Below, piece by piece: positions 17,974-25,441 of a DNA stretch of 64,000 nt. The position numbers and the translations under genes are program-made. Location of the stretch: contig NZ_FZPH01000012.1 of assembly GCF_900188485.1 (NCBI RefSeq), positions 62,001-126,000 on the forward strand. The letters are read 5' to 3'. Position 1 is the stretch's first letter, and each line of letters opens with the position of its first letter. Source of the DNA: Asanoa hainanensis (GTDB lineage Bacteria; Actinomycetota; Actinomycetes; Mycobacteriales; Micromonosporaceae). The notes under the pieces are model-generated. The model worked only from the letters and a program-made list of their open reading frames with translations, searched no databases and had not been told where the DNA came from.

Positions 17974-18933
17974 GTGTTGAAGCGTGCGTTGGGTGGTGTG
18001 GTCGCCGCTCTGGTGGTGACAGGCGGGTTGGCGGTGGTGTCGTCCGCGGCGGTCTCGGCTTCTTCGGCTTCTCCCGCGAATCGGTGTTCGACGTCGACGC
18101 TCCCGAACACTCGGGGGTGGACGACCAAGGCCGGCGGCACGGTGAAGATCGTGCCGAACGGGGCTCAGGTCGCGACGCCGGTGCAGGAGTCGTCGGTGCA
18201 GTACCGCGTCAACCTGCCGACGCGGGTGAAGCTGTCGGACGTGTCGGCGCTGAGCTACGAGCTGACCAAGCTGGACGGGACCACGGTCGACGGGACAGCG
18301 ATCCCTCAGGGCAACCATGCCGCGCTCCCGGCGTACCGGCTGTTCCTCGACCTGACCAACAACGGCTCCGAGGACGGCGCGATCGTCTACGAGCCGTACT
18401 ACCAGATCAGCGGCAACCCTGTGCGTGGTCAGACCGCCACCTGGGATGTCGACGCGGGCAACTTCTGGACCGGCGCGTCGATCCCGGGCATGGTCTCCGA
18501 GGGCGGCGGGTCGTACGCGAACAACCGCACCCTGGCCCAGATCCGCGCGGCGAACCCTCAGGCTCGGGTGGTGGCGTTCGCGGTCGGACAGGGCACGTAC
18601 AACGACGGCACGGTGGCCCGGGTCAACCACGTGCGCTTCGTCGGCGGCAAGGTGTGCCAGGAGGTCGTCTGGAAGGCGCCCGCGGCCCCGTCGTGGCAGG
18701 TCGCTTTCACACCGGCGCGGTGCGGCGAGCGATGGAGCACGGTGACGGTGCGCAACACGGGCCGAGTCGCCATCACGGTCCGGTTCGGCAACGGCCGGTC
18801 CGTCACGGTGCAGCCGGGTCGGTCGGCGGTGGAGCGGTTCCGGTCGGGTCGACTGACCGTGTACGTCAACGGGCGTGAAGCCGGCCAGTTCCGGCACCAG
18901 CAGGTGCCGTGCCGAGCGGACAGCCGGCACTAG
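17974..18933 (+). CDS. secreted hypothetical protein
   Basis: 319 residues from GTG 17974, with GAGGAG six bases upstream. It has a typical Sec signal peptide (KRALGGVVAALVVTGG, LAVVSSAAVSASSASPA). A ~200-residue beta-rich domain carries the short signatures YELTKLDGTTVDGTA, LFLDLTNNGSEDGAIVYEPY and NHVRFVGGKVCQEV; similar unnamed secreted proteins are common in actinomycetes. The final ~75 residues look like a second small beta domain (VTVRNTGRVAITVRFGNGRS). No catalytic motif was seen. It is divergent from mrpA, 137 bases away. Confidence 0.75.
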   Translation: MLKRALGGVVAALVVTGGLAVVSSAAVSASSASPANRCSTSTLPNTRGWTTKAGGTVKIVPNGAQVATPVQESSVQYRVNLPTRVKLSDVSALSYELTKLDGTTVDGTAIPQGNHAALPAYRLFLDLTNNGSEDGAIVYEPYYQISGNPVRGQTATWDVDAGNFWTGASIPGMVSEGGGSYANNRTLAQIRAANPQARVVAFAVGQGTYNDGTVARVNHVRFVGGKVCQEVVWKAPAAPSWQVAFTPARCGERWSTVTVRNTGRVAITVRFGNGRSVTVQPGRSAVERFRSGRLTVYVNGREAGQFRHQQVPCRADSRH

Positions 18934-19013
18934 TCTTTCGGCGCCGCCCGGGCCTTTACAGCCCCCACCCGGTCTGCCACGGTGACTGACTGTGCGGGAC
19001 GGGTAAGGAAGCA

Positions 19014-19847
19014 TTGGCCTGGGCGGCGACGTGTGTCGACCGGCGGGCCCGGGTGGTGGGCGTGCGAGCGCTGCACGCGGGCGCGGGTCCGTGGCTGCTG
19101 CGGGTCAGGTCGTCGTCCGGGCGGCCGGTCGAGGTGGTCCTCCGGGCGCCGACTCCGCGCATCGACGCCGACATGATCGCCACCAACGTCGCGGCGCTCG
19201 AGGTGGCCTTGCGCCATGCGTTGCCGGCTCCGCGGCTGCTCGGCACGTCCGTGGTCGCCGGTGTCCCGGTCAGTGTGGAGACCGTCGTGCCGGGCGCCAG
19301 CGTATGGCCGGAGCGGGTCGGTGCTGACTGGTTCCGAGCCGCGGGTGCGGCTATCGCGAGAGTTCATCGGGTCTCCCTGGCGCCGTCGGACCCTCTGCCG
19401 TTGCGAGCACGGCCCATCGCCGTCGACGACTTCGCCTTGGACCGGCGCCTCGGGCGGATGGCGACTACACCGCTGCTAGCGCGGGCCGACGCACTGGTCC
19501 AGGGTTTCGCACCGAGCGGGTCGGTCTTCGTACACGGGGACGTGTGGCCAGGAAACATGCTCTGGAGCGACGAGTCGTGCCAGGCGTTGATCGACTGGAA
19601 GACAGCGGGCGTCGGCCACCCGGGCGTAGACCTCGGCGAACTACGCAAGCAGGCGTTCTTCGCGGGCGGCTCGCCGCTGCTCGTTCTGGAGGGATGGGAA
19701 CGCGCCAGCGGCAGCCGCGCGTCGGACGTCGCCTACTGGGACGCGGTCGCGGCCCTCAACACACCGACCGAGTCCGACCCCCCCGGGGCACACCAGCCGC
19801 CGAGACCAGTTCCTCCGGGACGCGGTGGCCAGGCTGTAGCGATCTAG
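19014..19847 (+). CDS. aminoglycoside phosphotransferase (APH)-like protein, frameshifted near C-terminus
   Basis: About 275 residues. The APH/choline-kinase catalytic loop SVFVHGDVWPGNMLW (H-G-D-x-x-x-x-N) and the metal-binding QALIDWKTAG are clear, followed by VDLGELRKQ. The start is TTG 19014 with AAGGA four bases upstream. The frame as written ends GGQAVAI. Removing one C from the run of seven at 19778-19784 restores GHTSRRDQFLRDAVARL with TAG at 19837-19839, a far more typical family end. So the gene has a one-base insertion in a homopolymer, either real or a sequencing error. The physiological substrate is unknown; it need not confer drug resistance. Confidence 0.75.
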   Translation: MAWAATCVDRRARVVGVRALHAGAGPWLLRVRSSSGRPVEVVLRAPTPRIDADMIATNVAALEVALRHALPAPRLLGTSVVAGVPVSVETVVPGASVWPERVGADWFRAAGAAIARVHRVSLAPSDPLPLRARPIAVDDFALDRRLGRMATTPLLARADALVQGFAPSGSVFVHGDVWPGNMLWSDESCQALIDWKTAGVGHPGVDLGELRKQAFFAGGSPLLVLEGWERASGSRASDVAYWDAVAALNTPTESDPPGAHQPPRPVPPGRGGQAVAI

Positions 19848-19857
19848 CGAATGCCCA

Positions 19858-19945
19858 GTGAGCTACGACGCTACGGTCGCCGCCATCGGACGTTGGCGGT
19901 CGGCCTCGGTGGAGGCATGGGGCCATCGAGCGGTCCTAGTCGCTC
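19858..19945 (+). pseudogene. N-terminal remnant of a homologue of the gene at 2779-3879
   Basis: GTG 19858 begins MSYDATVAAIGRWRSASVEA, matching MSYDITIAAHRALTVELVES at 3879 on the opposite strand. Similarity continues to about GCGGTCCT (19931-19938) and then stops; no body of the gene follows. It starts 18 bases after the upstream TAG, exactly as at the 3.9-kb locus. Confidence 0.65.
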
Positions 19946-20528
19946 CACAGCGCGCATGTGGCGGTCGCCGGAGTGGCGAGAAGGATAACGGCTCGCGCTC
20001 GCTGGTTGGCTTCTTTGTCGCTGAGGTGGGCGTCTATCAGGCTTGCCGTTTCATCGCCTTTGGCAGTAGCGGCAAACCATGACGTAGACCGACCGAGACG
20101 CAAGCACACATCGGCACCACGCGCGAGGTGGTCCCACCTTTGCCCTTCGTCTTCGACCGGGCAGCGGACAGGGGGCCTCTGTGTTCCGGATGCTCGAACG
20201 TAGAACCTGACCGTCGCTGCCGTCACCGTTTGCGGATAACGCCGACCTGTTGCTGGGTATGAAGGCGGCGCCACTCTGCGGGTGTCTGGCGCTCCGAATG
20301 CGTGGACAAACCACGACATGTGCTTGCTTCAACCCCGCGCGCATGAGGCCGGACGCCGCGCGCATACCCACCTGGTTTCCACACCTTCAGGTTGGAAGGC
20401 GTCGACGGGCCAGGCCACCGAGCATAAATCAGCCCTGTGTCTATCTGGATCAGTGCTTGTCTTCGATAGGACGGCCAGCGTAGAGCCAGCGACGCCCAAA
20501 TGTTCGAGACTGAGGATCTTAGCGTAGC
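19946..20528. other. intergenic region with a possible degenerate minus-strand ORF
   Basis: A minus-strand frame of 127 codons (20319-19936) reads plausibly in part (VRFYVRASGTQRPPV, IDAHLSDKEANQRARAVI), but I recognise no domain and no good ribosome-binding site. Base composition becomes AT-richer from here to about 23.8 kb, so this may be the left edge of the island that follows. Confidence 0.3.
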
Positions 20529-20559
20529 GTTGCCAAAGTTGGCAACACTCGGGTACACT
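20529..20559 (+). promoter_or_regulatory. leaderless promoter with 18-base operator for the XRE-kinase-TPR operon
   Basis: A perfect 8-base inverted repeat GTTGCCAA-AG-TTGGCAAC (20529-20546) covers a -35-like TTGCCA (20530-20535). A -10-like TACACT lies at 20554-20559 (18-base spacer), and the ATG begins six bases after it. The encoded XRE protein is the obvious candidate to bind here and repress its own operon. Confidence 0.7.
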
Positions 20560-20565
20560 GCCGCT

Positions 20566-20895
20566 ATGGCCGGGAAGGAGACTGCAGCTGAGGCTCTTCG
20601 CGCACTACGCGAAGAGCGGGGTAAGAGCGTGCGCGTGGTCGCCGGCGAGGTTGGCATTGCTGCGTCGCAGTTGTCTCGGATCGAACGCGGTGAGCGGAGT
20701 TACACGCGGGACGTTGGCAAGCGGCTCGCGAACTACTATGGCGTTTCGCCAGAATCACTGGACTTGCTAGAAGGTCGAGTTCCCGCCGATATCGCGGCCA
20801 TATTGCGTGATCACCCGGATGAGGTCACCAGGCTGCGCGAGAGATACGGCGGCCGAGGAGCCGGAGAACACGTTGACGACGGATCAGCGGACTGA
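20566..20895 (+). CDS. XRE-family (Cro/CI-type) transcriptional regulator
   Basis: 109 residues. Residues 8-62 form a helix-turn-helix of XRE type (ALRALREERGKSVRVVAGEV, GIAASQLSRIERGERSY), followed by YYGVSPESLDLLEGRVPADI and a short helical tail. The start is ATG 20566 without a ribosome-binding site, six bases after TACACT, hence leaderless. It probably binds the palindrome that overlaps its own -35 element. Its 3' end overlaps the start of the kinase gene by about 23 bases, so expression is coupled. The arrangement, a small XRE protein followed by a kinase-fold protein, recalls HipBA-type modules, but this kinase is of a different fold. Confidence 0.85.
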   Translation: MAGKETAAEALRALREERGKSVRVVAGEVGIAASQLSRIERGERSYTRDVGKRLANYYGVSPESLDLLEGRVPADIAAILRDHPDEVTRLRERYGGRGAGEHVDDGSAD

Positions 20896-21949
20896 GGCTT
20901 GGATCAAGCATTTTCAGGCGAATCCGCTTGGCCCATATGAGCTGCATGACTACTGCGGTGGAGGTAACTTCGGCCTAGTATTTGAAGCGTTGGATACGCG
21001 CAACAGGCAGTCTGTGGCGGTCAAGGTCCTCAGTCCGACTGCGTCGAGCGATGGAGTCCAGGAATTCGCAGACGAGGGCCGGCTCCTTAAGAAGCTCTCC
21101 CGCTCGTCGGGGGTCGTCGATCTCATTAATTCTGGGACCGAGAGTATGGTCCTGCCCCACGTGAACCTGGAAATACCGATCCAATTTCACGTTATGGAGT
21201 TGGCTGCTGGGGCGCTTAGCGAGCTGCTGCAGGACGAGTCTCGCCGCAACAGCTTGTCTTGGATCGAGCGCATTGGCCTGTGGCGCGGCGCGATAAAGGG
21301 AATACACCAGATGCACCTCGCAAGGTGTGTTCACAGGGACCTAAAGAGTAGCAACCTGTTGCTGTTTGTCCATCCGTTCAATAGGACGGTTTGCAAGGTT
21401 GCCGACCTCGGGCGGGCAAGGGACCTCTCAGAGCCGGCGAGACTCTCTGTCCAGCAGTACGCGATCGGCCGGGGCGACTTGCGTTTCGCGGCGCCGGAGA
21501 GCATCTATCTCCAGAATTCGGGCGATGCCGTCGCCTTCAGGCTGGAGGACTTATACGGGCTGGGATCGATTCTTTATGAGTTGGCGACAGGACAGGGTAT
21601 AACCTCCGTTGCGCTAGGTTTTGGTCCAAAGCTATTAGAAATGAGCATGAAGGATTTTGCTGCGGGTCAGCGAAGAGACCTATCAGGGCTACGGTCTGAG
21701 TTCAACAGAGCGCTAACCGTTTTCGAGGCCGAGATGCCAAAAGTTATTCGTGAGCGTGCGACTTCTCTGGTCAGGCAACTATGCAACCCGGTTCCTGAGC
21801 AACGCCGTCCGACGTTCCTCGGGCGGCCTAGGGCGGTTGACTCGGATCTCACCTGGTTAATGCGTCAAGCAGACATAATGATCAAGACGCTGTCAGTGCC
21901 TAGCGAGAAACGTGGACGCTACAGGAAGGCCGGAGGGTCAGAGAAATGA
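20873..21949 (+). CDS. Hanks-type serine/threonine protein kinase-like protein
   Basis: 358 residues from TTG 20873, with GGAG six bases upstream. ATG 20819 in the same frame is possible but has a poorer context. Kinase motifs, numbered from TTG: glycine loop GGGNFG 29-34, AVK lysine 51, helix-C glutamate 68, catalytic loop HRDLKSSN 154-161, metal-binding DLG (for DFG) 178-180, and RFAAPES with APE at 207-209. All catalytic residues are present, so it should be active. There is no membrane helix and no PASTA domain. The last ~120 residues are helical and basic (SEKRGRYRKAGGSEK). Its stop overlaps the TPR gene's ATG by four bases, making the TPR protein a likely substrate or scaffold (inference). 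Codon use is AT-richer than the surroundings. Confidence 0.85.
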   Translation: MTTDQRTEAWIKHFQANPLGPYELHDYCGGGNFGLVFEALDTRNRQSVAVKVLSPTASSDGVQEFADEGRLLKKLSRSSGVVDLINSGTESMVLPHVNLEIPIQFHVMELAAGALSELLQDESRRNSLSWIERIGLWRGAIKGIHQMHLARCVHRDLKSSNLLLFVHPFNRTVCKVADLGRARDLSEPARLSVQQYAIGRGDLRFAAPESIYLQNSGDAVAFRLEDLYGLGSILYELATGQGITSVALGFGPKLLEMSMKDFAAGQRRDLSGLRSEFNRALTVFEAEMPKVIRERATSLVRQLCNPVPEQRRPTFLGRPRAVDSDLTWLMRQADIMIKTLSVPSEKRGRYRKAGGSEK

Positions 21950-23757
21950 CGACGTTCAGCACCGTCATCGACAAGGACCCGATCGTCGGTGGTCTCAGAG
22001 GACCGGATCTGCCTGCATTTCCGCGCATCATTTCGCATCCATCCTCTCACACTAAGAGCTCGTTCCGTAAGTCTCGGTCGATCAGTGACGAGGACGTTGA
22101 CGAGCTTGCCATCGAATGGTATCGGGCGGCTAAGGTAGCGTTGTGGAAGGCCGTGGAGGCAGCGGAACGTTCGCCTACCTCCATGACTTCGAACGCACAC
22201 GTCGCGGACCTTGCGGCACTGGCGGATGAGGCCGATATCGCCGTTGAATCGGCTCTTAAGGTATTGCGACTCGGGCAGTCTCGAATCCAAGGCTCGACGG
22301 CGTCCAGCCTCGACATTCCCTCGGCATATCATGCTCTCCAAGTATTGATCCGGATGGGCAAGGCTGATGCTGCGGAGGAGCATTTCCAGTCGTGGGATGT
22401 TTCTCCCGTTCTCGCCGTTGCCTGGGCGTCGGTCCTAGTGAAGCAGTCGCGGCTCGATGAAGCATTGCAACTTCTCGCCATTGTTGACCAGAGTCAACCT
22501 GGCGTAAACGGTCTTCAGGGCTATGTCTTCGTGCTTCAGAAGAAGTACGACAAGGCGCTTAGGCAACTACGTGCTGCGAATCGGATTGACCCGAACGATG
22601 TGGATGCCGCGTTGAATATGGCGGTCGCCATGTTCCACTCCGGTTCACCGCAGAAGGCTGTCAATTGGGCACGCTATGCAGCACGGCTGTCGCCGGGAAG
22701 TCATGGCGCGACCATGGCCCTTGTGCACTATCTGATCGAGACCAAATCGTTTGGAGCAGCTGAAGCCCAGGTCCGGCACCTTAAGGAGCACTACGGCCTG
22801 GTCGATACGCCGCACTTCGTTTACCTGCAGGTGAGACTTGCCGCCGCGCGGTCCGATCGACCGCGTGTCTCCACTCTCCTTCGACGAGCCCGTGGGTTGG
22901 CGTTAGCGTCCGGTAATGATCTTTCTGTGATGGAGATTGACGGACATATAGCCGTTTATGACTATCTCCAGAAGCGCATCACTCGCGTCGAAGCGCAGGG
23001 TAGATTGCGGCGCCTGATGAAAAAGGCGCCCACCAGCCTGGTTCTTCTCAACCTTTTAACCGACATAGTGACCAGGAACTCCGAGGCAGCAGAGATCCGT
23101 CGGCGCTTCGACGGCATCGACAAAACTGAAGACGACGATGTTGCCAAGGCCATCTCGACCCGCTTGGCCTACCTCGAAGGTCGATTCGATGATGCCGTAA
23201 ACACAGCTGCGGAGTGGATCTCTCTAGATCCGGCTGCGGACTTCCCTCTCGTTTTCTGGACATTGACTCATGGCGCCCTAACGGAAGACTGGAACACGTC
23301 CGCAGAGGCGGCACTTACCCGGCTAAGAAGACAGAAGGAATCTACGGACGATTTGCTCAACTCGGCGGCTTACGCTCTCTCGTTGGCTGGCAGGGGTTCG
23401 GAGGCTGTGACCGTACTGAACGGTGTGTCGGACTGGGACTTTCGCCTGAAAGCTACATCCGGCCTCGCTTACCTTGCTGCGGGTAACGTACGGAGGGGCC
23501 TCCAGCTTTACCGAGACGCGGCAGACCTCGCAGACCAGGAAGATCCGGAACTCCACCTCCGCTGTCTTATGACTCTCCACCAGGCGATGGCGATTCGACG
23601 ACTTGGTTTGTTGGATGGTCCGCATGCCTCCGAGGTGCTAGCGGGGGCCCTGCCTGAGGTGGAGCTACCGACCATATGGACCGATACCCCTGAACTGCGG
23701 TTCCTTGCAGAAGTAGCGCGCAGGAGAGGCTGGGAATGGCCTTGCATGGTCAGATAA
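21946..23757 (+). CDS. TPR-repeat protein of the XRE-kinase-TPR operon
   Basis: 603 residues, soluble. The first ~50 are disordered and Ser/Thr-rich (IISHPSSHTKSSFRKSRSIS), a possible phosphorylation segment. From about 120 on come helical pairs of TPR character: YHALQVLIRMGKADAAEEHF, VLVKQSRLDEALQLLAIVDQ, VFVLQKKYDKALRQLRAANR, NMAVAMFHSGSPQKAVNWAR and ALVHYLIETKSFGAAEAQ. More degenerate repeats continue to about 560 (RLAYLEGRFDDAVNTAAEWI, AYALSLAGRGSEAVTVLNGV). No enzymatic domain was seen. ATG 21946 overlaps the kinase stop (ATGA). TPR proteins often present partners or sense ligands, so here it may connect the kinase to its trigger or effector (inference). Confidence 0.8.
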   Translation: MTTFSTVIDKDPIVGGLRGPDLPAFPRIISHPSSHTKSSFRKSRSISDEDVDELAIEWYRAAKVALWKAVEAAERSPTSMTSNAHVADLAALADEADIAVESALKVLRLGQSRIQGSTASSLDIPSAYHALQVLIRMGKADAAEEHFQSWDVSPVLAVAWASVLVKQSRLDEALQLLAIVDQSQPGVNGLQGYVFVLQKKYDKALRQLRAANRIDPNDVDAALNMAVAMFHSGSPQKAVNWARYAARLSPGSHGATMALVHYLIETKSFGAAEAQVRHLKEHYGLVDTPHFVYLQVRLAAARSDRPRVSTLLRRARGLALASGNDLSVMEIDGHIAVYDYLQKRITRVEAQGRLRRLMKKAPTSLVLLNLLTDIVTRNSEAAEIRRRFDGIDKTEDDDVAKAISTRLAYLEGRFDDAVNTAAEWISLDPAADFPLVFWTLTHGALTEDWNTSAEAALTRLRRQKESTDDLLNSAAYALSLAGRGSEAVTVLNGVSDWDFRLKATSGLAYLAAGNVRRGLQLYRDAADLADQEDPELHLRCLMTLHQAMAIRRLGLLDGPHASEVLAGALPEVELPTIWTDTPELRFLAEVARRRGWEWPCMVR

Positions 23758-23763
23758 CTTAAC

Positions 23764-23834
23764 GGCCGGCCTCCTGGCATGGGATATGGCGCGTCTTCGC
23801 TGCCGAGTCCCGTGCCAGGAGCGGCCCTGTTTTG
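23764..23834 (+). terminator. long hairpin terminator of the XRE-kinase-TPR operon
   Basis: Arms CTCCTGGCATGGGA (about 23771-23784) and TCCCGTGCCAGGAG (23808-23821), extended by GGCC on both sides, pair almost perfectly. They are followed by CTGTTTTGC. The hairpin lies seven bases after the stop codon of the last gene, closing the operon. Confidence 0.65.
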
Positions 23835-24071
23835 CATCGCTCCGAACCACGTTCAAATGTCATGTGCGCCCCGGACGAAGGGATTCTCAACCATCAGGCG
23901 CGTTAGGGTCGCGTACCGACGCGAAACCCTTCATCTGCAACCGCCTGTCGGCAAGCCAACTTCCGGCTGGCTCGTAGTTGCGCCCTACCAAGCATTTGCC
24001 ATACCCGGCGAACGCCCAGCGTCGCGACGCCACCATGGCTGACCCAGCGCAACGCGCGGTTCCCAGGCTGC

Positions 24072-24704
24072 TCATTCACCGTCCGCCGAGGCATAGGCAC
24101 GTATGAGTCGGACTACCGCGGTCCGGTCACCTTCGACGTGTACGCCGTGGTCGCGTTCCGCGTCGGCCAGGGCCATTCCGCCGAACAGGACCTCGCTCCA
24201 TACTGTCGAGTCGGACGTGACCGTCGCGGCGGCGGGGGTGCCCGCGTCGTACGAGTGCACCGGTGGGTCGGGGCGGCGGGCGTCGTAGAGGCGTAGTGCG
24301 ACGTCCCCCGTGGCCGTGCCCATCGTGCGCATCGCGACCACGATGCCGTCCGGGGTCATGCCGCCCGGTGTGTTGGGGTCCGGGCCCGCGGAATACCAGC
24401 GTCCCAGGGCGGCCAGGACTGGCTCCAGGCCGCGGCCCCAGTCCGTTGCCGCGTAGGCGTGCGTGCGGGCCAGGTCCGACAGGATCACCTGTTCGACGAT
24501 CCCGGCCTCGCGTAGGAAGCGTAGGCGGTCCGTTAGGACCGCTGGGGTTATGCCGCGTACCGACTCCTGTAGGTCCGCGAAGCGTTTCGGGCCCAGAATC
24601 AGTTCGCGCGCGATGATCAGCGTCCAGCGGTCGCCCACCAGGTCCAGGGCGTTCGCGGCGCGGCAGGCGTCTCCGTGGTCTCCGTAGCTGCGTTTGATCG
24701 GCAA
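24072..24704 (-). CDS. HxlR-family transcriptional regulator
   Basis: 210 residues. HxlR winged helix: ALDLVGDRWTLIIARELILG, KRFADLQESVRGITPAVLTD, RLRFLREAGIVEQ. An extra ~110-residue C-terminal domain (VALRLYDARRPDPPVHSYDA) may bind a ligand. The start is TTG 24704 with GAGG seven bases upstream. It is divergent from the DUF899 gene, with a palindrome in the 53-base shared promoter region that it probably binds. Confidence 0.87.
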   Translation of the reverse strand: MPIKRSYGDHGDACRAANALDLVGDRWTLIIARELILGPKRFADLQESVRGITPAVLTDRLRFLREAGIVEQVILSDLARTHAYAATDWGRGLEPVLAALGRWYSAGPDPNTPGGMTPDGIVVAMRTMGTATGDVALRLYDARRPDPPVHSYDAGTPAAATVTSDSTVWSEVLFGGMALADAERDHGVHVEGDRTAVVRLIRAYASADGE

Positions 24705-24721
24705 CGGACGGCCTCGCTCTC

Positions 24722-24757
24722 TTTACCCGAGTGCTGACTATGTTTAGCATAGCCAGC
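24722..24757 (+). promoter_or_regulatory. leaderless promoter with palindromic operator before the DUF899 gene
   Basis: A -35-like TTTACC (24722-24727), a 17-base spacer and a -10-like TAGCAT (24745-24750) precede ATG 24758 by seven bases. An inverted repeat, GCTGACTATG (24733-24742) with CATAGCCAGC (24748-24757), one mismatch, overlaps the -10 and ends at the start codon. It is a likely HxlR-binding site controlling both divergent genes. Confidence 0.65.
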
Positions 24758-25432
24758 ATGTCCGCACCCGAGATTGTTGACCGGCAAGCATGGATCCGTG
24801 AGCGCGAAACGCTGCTCGTGCACGAGAAGGCACACACCCGGGAGGGCGACGCGATCGCCGCTGCTCGTCGCCGGCTTCCCATGACCGAGGTCGCGCCGAT
24901 CTCGCTCGTCGGGGCACGGGGCCTGACGCCGCTGGAGGAGATCTTTCAAGGGCGCGACCAGCTCGTCGTCTACAAGCACATGTGGCACGACGGCAAGGAC
25001 TTCGCCGATCAGTGTGAAGGCTGCACCGCCAGCATCTGGGACTTCCACGACGCCTCCTACCTCGAGGCGCGCGGCATCTCCTTCGCCGTCTTCGGGCAGG
25101 GGCCCTACGCCGAGATGGCGCCCTACCGCGAGTTCATGGGCTACACCCACCCCTGGTATTCGACCCACGGCGTCACCGACCCTGCCATCGCCGGCGGTGG
25201 CGACATCGCCTGCTTCCTTCGCCAGGGTGATCGGTTCTTTCTGACCTACGAGACCACCGGCCGCGGCGTCGAGGCGATCATGTCGTCGCACAGGCTCCTC
25301 GACCTCACGGCGTACGGGCGCCAGGAAGTGTGGGAGGACTCGCCCGACGGCTGGCCGCAGGACCCCACGTGCACCCACTGGCGCAGGGACGGTCGCCCCG
25401 TGCCGCAGTGGACCCGGCCAGGCGTCGCCTAA
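24758..25432 (+). CDS. DUF899-family thioredoxin-like protein
   Basis: 224 residues. It shows the DUF899 signatures: RERETLLVHEKAHTREGDAI, RRRLPMTEV near the N-terminus, then HMWHDGKDFADQCEGCTASI in the position of a thioredoxin-like active site, and DISFAVFGQGP-like and PWYSTHG motifs. The family has a thioredoxin fold but no established reaction. The start is ATG 24758, directly after the operator; no ribosome-binding site, hence leaderless. The pairing with an HxlR regulator suggests response to an electrophile or oxidant (inference). Confidence 0.82.
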   Translation: MSAPEIVDRQAWIRERETLLVHEKAHTREGDAIAAARRRLPMTEVAPISLVGARGLTPLEEIFQGRDQLVVYKHMWHDGKDFADQCEGCTASIWDFHDASYLEARGISFAVFGQGPYAEMAPYREFMGYTHPWYSTHGVTDPAIAGGGDIACFLRQGDRFFLTYETTGRGVEAIMSSHRLLDLTAYGRQEVWEDSPDGWPQDPTCTHWRRDGRPVPQWTRPGVA

Positions 25433-25441
25433 CCTGGCGGG

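Noticed and set aside
14670-18140. A 1156-codon minus-strand frame
   Set aside because: Only its last 136 codons are real (mrpC). The remainder overlaps mrpA out of frame and has no domains.
20566-21949. A true HipBA toxin-antitoxin pair
   Set aside because: The kinase has Hanks-type motifs (GxGxxG, HRDLKxxN, DLG, APE) rather than the HipA fold, and a third gene is coupled.
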